Shown piece after piece: positions 60,901-64,000 of a DNA stretch of 64,000 nucleotides. This DNA comes from Larus michahellis. Taxonomy: Eukaryota > Chordata > Aves > Charadriiformes > Laridae. Position 1 is the stretch's first letter. Every line of letters begins with the position of its first letter. The notes under the pieces were generated by a model. The model saw only the letters and a list, made by a program, of their open reading frames with translations. It did no database searches and had not been told where the DNA came from. The position numbers and the translations under genes are program-made. The stretch lies in contig NC_133910.1 in NCBI RefSeq assembly GCF_964199755.1, positions 10,176,711 to 10,240,710 on the forward strand, written 5' to 3'.

Positions 60901-63900
60901 TGCAGTGGCAGTCTTGACTGGTTAATACAAGGTCATTGTGGCCACTTCAGAGCACGTGTTTCCACTGCAGGAACACGTTTTCTATTTGGCTTAAGTACGA
61001 TGGTCCATCCTGTATGAATGAATCACTGGCCTTTTCAGGATTCTATGATTCATTACGTTGCCATTATTTCAGAAAATCTTTGATTTGAAGCTAATCCCAA
61101 GAGCAATATACACTCACAGAGAAAAGCTGAAATACTGTGGACCCAGGATAATCAGCGTGAACTTAATCTTGACTGCTTTGTACCTACAGAGAATCTGTAT
61201 GAACTGTTTTCCTAGATTATACCTCGTACTTGGTTGGAAGGCACTTTCTCCTTTAATAAACAGTTTAATGCCAACAAATCTGTGAAAATAAAATGCAACT
61301 TATTTTTTGTCACCTAATTTCCATGAGAGAAAAAAAGCTAACTGAAAGACTTCAGGGGACAAAAAATATGTAGTATGAATCATGGAATACATCTTCCGTC
61401 TGGAGGGGCAAGAGCTCATGCTTTTTGGAGACCTTCTGCTATATAGGGTAGCAGGTTACCTTTATGTTCTATGAAACAAGCGTAACCAAATCTCATCCCA
61501 AGCCTTCTTTGATACTGCCTCCTTCAAGTATAGGAAACAGTACTGAAGGAAGCATACTAGAACTTTTTCTACCTGGAAGCAAAAGCTTGGAAAAGCAAAA
61601 TTATTTCGTCTAATACTGTCAATAGCTTTCTTATGGTCAGTTTGCCATTAAAGGGCAATAGTTAAACCATTGAGGGCCATCTTGGCTCTCCAGTTGGACA
61701 GATTTTCAGCATTGTATTCAGCAACAATAGTCAGAAAGTTACTGACTTATGAATCTGAATAACTTCAAATGAGTCCATGTATCTTCTGTGTCCTAAATGT
61801 GTAGGATTTGGACAGCGGGGATGTTAAAAGGAGAGTACATTTGTTTGAAACTCAGAGAAGGGCAAAGGAAGAAGATCCTATAATCCCATTTAGCGATGGA
61901 CCGATTATCTCCAAGTGGGGTGCAATCTCCAGGTCATCCCGCACGGGTTATCACACGACAGATCCTATTCAGGCCACTGCTTCCCAAGGAAGTGCTACGA
62001 AGCCCATCAGTGTATCAGGTACAAATACGCTTTGTATGACAATGTAGCACACATCATGAGTGTTTCATCCTGTTCATGCTTACTACAGCAATGAAGATGC
62101 AAAGAGATAAAACACCCGATTATCCCACTTTAAGAACAGAGAAGATAGTGAACGGTATCTTAATTTGTTACAGATTATGTCCCTTATGTCAATGCTGTTG
62201 ACTCAAGATGGAGTGCCTATGGCTCAGATTCTCCTTCATCAGCACGTTATGCGGAACGGTATGGAGTTTTTTTCTCTTAAAAGCATTTTCCACAGCTTGC
62301 TGTTCTTCAAAATCCTGCATGTGGGGGGAAAAGAATCTGTAACTATTAATAGACGGTCTTAATTTTAAAGATTTTTTTCCGATCCAGCATAAAGCCTTGG
62401 AAAAACTACATTAAAACTTGTGTAGTCTTTAATACTTAATGCAGCTAGTAATACCCAATTACAAGCAACATATTCCTTGAGAGAACTAATCAAAGAATTG
62501 GAGTCAGTACTCCCAAGCTGTCATGTTAGAATCTGCGATCTTGAGTAGTTTCCCTGAAGTTTTCTTGCCACATCTTACCCATATATAAAATAAAGATGTT
62601 TGCTTCATGTAATGTCTTGGGGTATTGTGAGCCCCAGTGAAGATGAAGAGTGCTTTATCTTAGTCACACGGTTTCTGTCCAGAAGTCTATAACATCAACA
62701 GACTAATGAAGTTTATGGGGCCTTTGATGTAGAGAACTTGTTTTTAATTCCTATTTTTGCCTTCTTTCTCTTAAAGGGACAGGTTCATAGTTACAGATTT
62801 GTCTGGTCACAGAAAGCATTCCAGCACTGGAGATCTACTGAGTATTGAGTTACAGCAGGTAAGACCAGATATTATACCATGTGAGTTTTTTTTAATTTAA
62901 AAAAAAAAAATTAGTAAAATGAACAGAAAACTGTACAATTGTCAAAATGATCAATAAGGGTTAACTAGATGCTAGTACTGCAGCACTTAGTATGATACAT
63001 AAAGACTGCTAATATGAGCTGTTCCATTGACATCAGTGAGGCCATTTTTGGGAGAAAGTGGTGGGCCTGATAAATGTCAGCAAATGCAGAACAAAATAAA
63101 TGCGGTGCATGAAAGGAATACATAGTTATCCATCTAGCAAAAGAACTGTTCTTTTTGTAAGCTGGTTTATTTTGCCATTTGACAACACGTGGTTTAAGTG
63201 TAGTTGTTGGTAATGGATATGTTTCTTTCCATAGGCCAAAAGTAACTCGTTATTACTTCAAAGAGAGGCGAATGCACTAGCCATGCAGCAGAAGTGGAAT
63301 TCTCTAGATGAAGGCAGTCGTCTTACCTTAAATCTTTTAAGCAAGGAAATTGATTTGAGGAATGGTGAGGTAAAGAAAGGGGTAATTGGGATGAAACAAA
63401 TCTTTGTGGTTTTTTGTATATGCATAAGTGCATGCATTTTAACTAAGAGTTAAAATTCTTAGTCCTAACATTCCCAAATATTTATAACACGTTTTGTGCA
63501 AGTTAAGTCACAGTTGTTGTTGCACCTAGTTATTTCCCTGAGATCAAGTAGGTGCACCTGCTATGCTGCTGCTCTAATCATCCATTTACAAAATTGGAAG
63601 AATGTGACAATCCATTTTCATGCAATCATTACTTTTAGTTCTATTTGTACGTGTTATAAATCTAAACATTCTTTCCATGGACTATATAGAAATTTCTACT
63701 TCAGTAGCTTTGTATCCTGTGCTGTCTATGCCCAAAGTTCTATTTATGTCTGAATAGCTCTTTTGTATTGTAGAAATATTGCGTCCTAGAAATGCATCTT
63801 CTGTCTTCACTTTAATACTTGAGTGTTGTGTCAAACAGGTGAAAAGCCAACTTGATATTTACAGAACATATGAATTCTTTTTTTAGACTGATTATACTGA

Positions 63901-63994
63901 AGATTGTGCAGACGCAAAGCCAGATCGAGACATTGAATTGGAGCTGTCAGCCCTTGATACAGATGAACCTGATGGGCAAGGTGAACAAATTGAA
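48718..63994 (+). CDS. RC3H2: RC3H2 (Roquin-2/MNAB), coding exons 2-19; continues off the right edge
   Basis: RNA-binding RING-type protein that recognises stem-loop (CDE/ADE) elements in 3'UTRs and promotes mRNA decay in cytoplasmic granules. Eighteen exons: 48718-48948 (coding part), 50397-50514, 50960-51193, 52707-52882, 54168-54368, 54761-54893, 55140-55258, 55617-55729, 56359-56667, 57427-57641, 58159-58586, 59021-59191, 60265-60420, 61805-62018, 62174-62258, 62777-62858, 63235-63369, 63887-63994. Phases join exactly to 1076 codons. RING residues 14-53 (C3HC3D ligands C14 C17 C33 H35 C38 C41 C50 D53); HEPN-ROQ about 90-400; CCCH finger C416-X8-C425-X5-C431-X3-H435; proline-rich region about 545-760. 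The residues equivalent to Roquin-1 R219, K220, K239, K259 and R260 are present at 216, 217, 236, 256 and 257. About 115 C-terminal residues lie beyond the window. Confidence 0.97.
48949..50396 (+). other. RC3H2: RC3H2 intron 2
   Basis: A 1.45-kb T-rich intron with a T-run at 49383-49396 and a C-rich pyrimidine tract (50362-50383) before exon 3. A C-box-like ATGATGA at about 49406 lacks a correctly spaced D box and stem. Confidence 0.55.
50397..50514 (+). CDS. RC3H2: RC3H2 exon 3, residues 78-116
   Basis: Encodes [20 protein letters not shown] and [11 protein letters not shown], the first HEPN helices, ending one base into Gly117 before gtaagt. The polypyrimidine tract before the acceptor is unusually C-rich. 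Confidence 0.95.
50960..51193 (+). CDS. RC3H2: RC3H2 exon 4, residues 117-194
   Basis: Encodes [20 protein letters not shown] through [13 protein letters not shown] to [13 protein letters not shown] and the start of the ROQ winged helix. Ends one base into Ala195 before gtaagg. Confidence 0.95.
51815..52475 (-). mobile_element. CR1 LINE, 5'-truncated, in RC3H2 intron 4
   Basis: The left end ATCATAGAAT (51817-51826), followed by ggtttgggttggaaggga and tcatctagtccaaccccc, is the reverse complement of the avian CR1 3' terminus with its ATTCTATGAT tail. Sequence typical of the CR1 3' region continues to about 52475, where the element is truncated. It is antisense to RC3H2. No ORF survives. Non-LTR retrotransposon copies of this type are characteristic of bird genomes. 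Confidence 0.92.
52707..52882 (+). CDS. RC3H2: RC3H2 exon 5, residues 195-253 (ROQ winged helix)
   Basis: Encodes [33 protein letters not shown] and [20 protein letters not shown], ending in phase 0. It contains the stem-loop contacts R216, K217 and K236, and M196, the residue equivalent to the Met mutated in the mouse sanroque Roquin-1 allele. Confidence 0.96.
52883..54167 (+). other. RC3H2: RC3H2 intron 5
   Basis: A 1.3-kb AT-rich intron with no recognised element. Confidence 0.5.
54168..54368 (+). CDS. RC3H2: RC3H2 exon 6, residues 254-320
   Basis: Encodes [20 protein letters not shown] through [19 protein letters not shown] to MQSIIDK, in phase 0 at both ends. It holds K256 and R257 of the RNA-binding surface. 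The donor is AAG/gttcgt, a poor match to gtragt. Read-through adds 27 codons before a stop. Confidence 0.95.
54575..54667 (+). ncRNA. SNORD90: Box C/D snoRNA SNORD90 (U90) in RC3H2 intron 6
   Basis: C box ATGATGA at 54583-54589 and D box CTGA at 54657-54660. The flanks GTGTCT (54576-54581) and AGACAC (54661-54666) pair perfectly, with an extra U-G pair outside, giving the closed terminal stem of a C/D snoRNA. D' box CTGA is at 54608-54611, with a C'-like CTGATAC at about 54636-54642. The D' guide ATAGGGCAGA (54596-54605) is complementary to UCUGCCCUAU in 18S rRNA. The fifth base upstream of D' (A54603) pairs with the second U of UCUG. Established knowledge: SNORD90 is hosted in an RC3H2 intron and is assigned to 18S Um354. 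The D box ends 100 bases before the next exon, close to the usual spacing for intronic C/D snoRNAs, which are released from the spliced intron. Confidence 0.9.
54761..54893 (+). CDS. RC3H2: RC3H2 exon 7, residues 321-364
   Basis: Encodes [20 protein letters not shown] and [17 protein letters not shown], the C-terminal HEPN part. Acceptor tttccag, donor gtatgc. It lies 94 bases downstream of the snoRNA in the preceding intron. Confidence 0.96.
55140..55258 (+). CDS. RC3H2: RC3H2 exon 8, residues 365-404
   Basis: Encodes [20 protein letters not shown] and [15 protein letters not shown], ending in phase 0 at gtaact. It completes the HEPN helices before the CCCH finger. Confidence 0.95.
55617..55729 (+). 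CDS. RC3H2: RC3H2 exon 9, residues 405-441 (CCCH zinc finger)
   Basis: Encodes [18 protein letters not shown] and [16 protein letters not shown]: the C-X8-C-X5-C-X3-H finger, C416 to H435, which contacts AU-rich RNA. The acceptor follows a run of 14 T. Ends with AA of a Lys codon before gtgagt. Confidence 0.96.
56359..56667 (+). CDS. RC3H2: RC3H2 exon 10, residues 442-544
   Basis: Opens [20 protein letters not shown], then a Ser/Thr/Gly-rich disordered stretch, ending LPE plus AA of Asn545. This is the least conserved part of the protein relative to my memory of human RC3H2. Confidence 0.93.
57427..57641 (+). CDS. RC3H2: RC3H2 exon 11, residues 545-616
   Basis: Encodes [40 protein letters not shown] and EVPQYPQT, start of the proline-rich region. 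Acceptor tttcag, donor gtgagt; ends one base into Gly617. Confidence 0.95.
58159..58586 (+). CDS. RC3H2: RC3H2 exon 12, residues 617-759
   Basis: The largest coding exon: [20 protein letters not shown], a [19 protein letters not shown] core, the RSNSLPPMD motif (a potential phospho/14-3-3 type site), and [15 protein letters not shown]. Ends in phase 0 at LPR before gtaagt. Confidence 0.95.
59021..59191 (+). CDS. RC3H2: RC3H2 exon 13, residues 760-816
   Basis: Encodes [37 protein letters not shown] and [16 protein letters not shown], in phase 0 at both ends. The donor gtggga is weaker than consensus. Confidence 0.93.
59192..61804 (+). other. RC3H2: RC3H2 introns 13 and 14 flanking exon 14
   Basis: Two introns of 1.07 kb (59192-60264) and 1.38 kb (60421-61804). 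A T-run lies at 60500-60511. A short ATTCTATGATTC at about 61039-61050 resembles the CR1 tail but has no CR1 body beside it. Nothing else seen. Confidence 0.5.
60265..60420 (+). CDS. RC3H2: RC3H2 exon 14, residues 817-868
   Basis: Encodes [39 protein letters not shown] and [12 protein letters not shown], in phase 0 at both ends. It appears to carry a few extra residues (DLS) relative to human [10 protein letters not shown] as I recall it. Confidence 0.94.
61805..62018 (+). CDS. RC3H2: RC3H2 exon 15, residues 869-939
   Basis: Encodes [40 protein letters not shown] and [14 protein letters not shown], ending one base into Asp940 before gtacaa. Highly conserved. Confidence 0.95.
62174..62258 (+). 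CDS. RC3H2: RC3H2 exon 16, residues 940-967
   Basis: An 85-nt exon encoding [18 protein letters not shown] and SPSSARYAE, ending with CG of Arg968 before gtatgg. Supported by exact phase fit and by its neighbours. Confidence 0.92.
62777..62858 (+). CDS. RC3H2: RC3H2 exon 17, residues 968-995
   Basis: Encodes [20 protein letters not shown] then LSIELQQ, ending in phase 0 at gtaaga. Acceptor cttaaag. Confidence 0.94.
63235..63369 (+). CDS. RC3H2: RC3H2 exon 18, residues 996-1040
   Basis: Encodes [39 protein letters not shown] and DLRNGE, likely helical. In phase 0 at both ends; acceptor ccatag, donor gtaaag. Confidence 0.95.
63887..63994 (+). CDS. RC3H2: RC3H2 exon 19, residues 1041-1076
   Basis: Encodes [20 protein letters not shown] and [16 protein letters not shown], an acidic segment, ending in phase 0 at gtaagt six bases from the window end. 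The remaining C-terminal exon(s) and 3'UTR are outside the window. Confidence 0.93.
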
Positions 63995-64000
63995 GTAAGT

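Noticed and set aside
61035-61052. CR1-tail-like ATTCTATGATTC in RC3H2 intron 14
   Set aside because: The upstream sequence does not match the CR1 3' end, so it is a coincidental 12-mer.

Overview
The window is vertebrate nuclear DNA and almost certainly avian. Genes are split into short GT-AG exons and three promoters sit in CpG islands. A CR1 LINE fragment with the bird-type tail lies in an intron, and the gene order matches human 9q33 (RABGAP1, ZBTB26, ZBTB6, RC3H2). From established synteny this should correspond to the chromosome equivalent to chicken chromosome 17. The species cannot be read from the sequence.

Layout. From 142 to 19742 on the minus strand lie the first ten coding exons of RABGAP1, encoding residues 1-516: the acidic N-terminus, PTB domain, DUF3694-type region and the linker before the TBC domain, which lies outside the window. 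Its leader begins in a CpG island at about 26.0-27.35 kb that appears to be shared, head to head, with ZBTB26. ZBTB26 (29322-30638, +) and ZBTB6 (35240-36523, +) are tandem BTB zinc-finger paralogues, each with its coding sequence in one exon. RC3H2 (Roquin-2) starts at a third CpG island near 40.3 kb. It contributes a non-coding first exon and 18 coding exons (48718-63994, 1076 codons: RING, HEPN-ROQ, CCCH finger, proline-rich region) and runs off the right edge. All exon phases in both split genes join without a gap.

Non-coding content. RC3H2 intron 6 holds a box C/D snoRNA with a closed terminal stem and a D' guide complementary to 18S rRNA, identified as the SNORD90 orthologue. RC3H2 intron 4 holds a 5'-truncated CR1 LINE. 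A RABGAP1 intron carries an old split MIR-like SINE. Downstream of ZBTB6 is a perfect 42-bp palindrome. The rest is ordinary intron, 3'UTR and intergenic sequence with short low-complexity tracts.

How the genes relate: RABGAP1 is a Rab GTPase-activating protein, ZBTB6 and ZBTB26 are DNA-binding repressor-type factors, and RC3H2 is an RNA-binding repressor of mRNAs. They are neighbours by conserved synteny rather than members of one pathway. I found no sign of an undescribed biological system. The most informative items are the snoRNA, the palindrome, the RC3H2 leader uORFs and the linker motif shared by the two ZBTB proteins.
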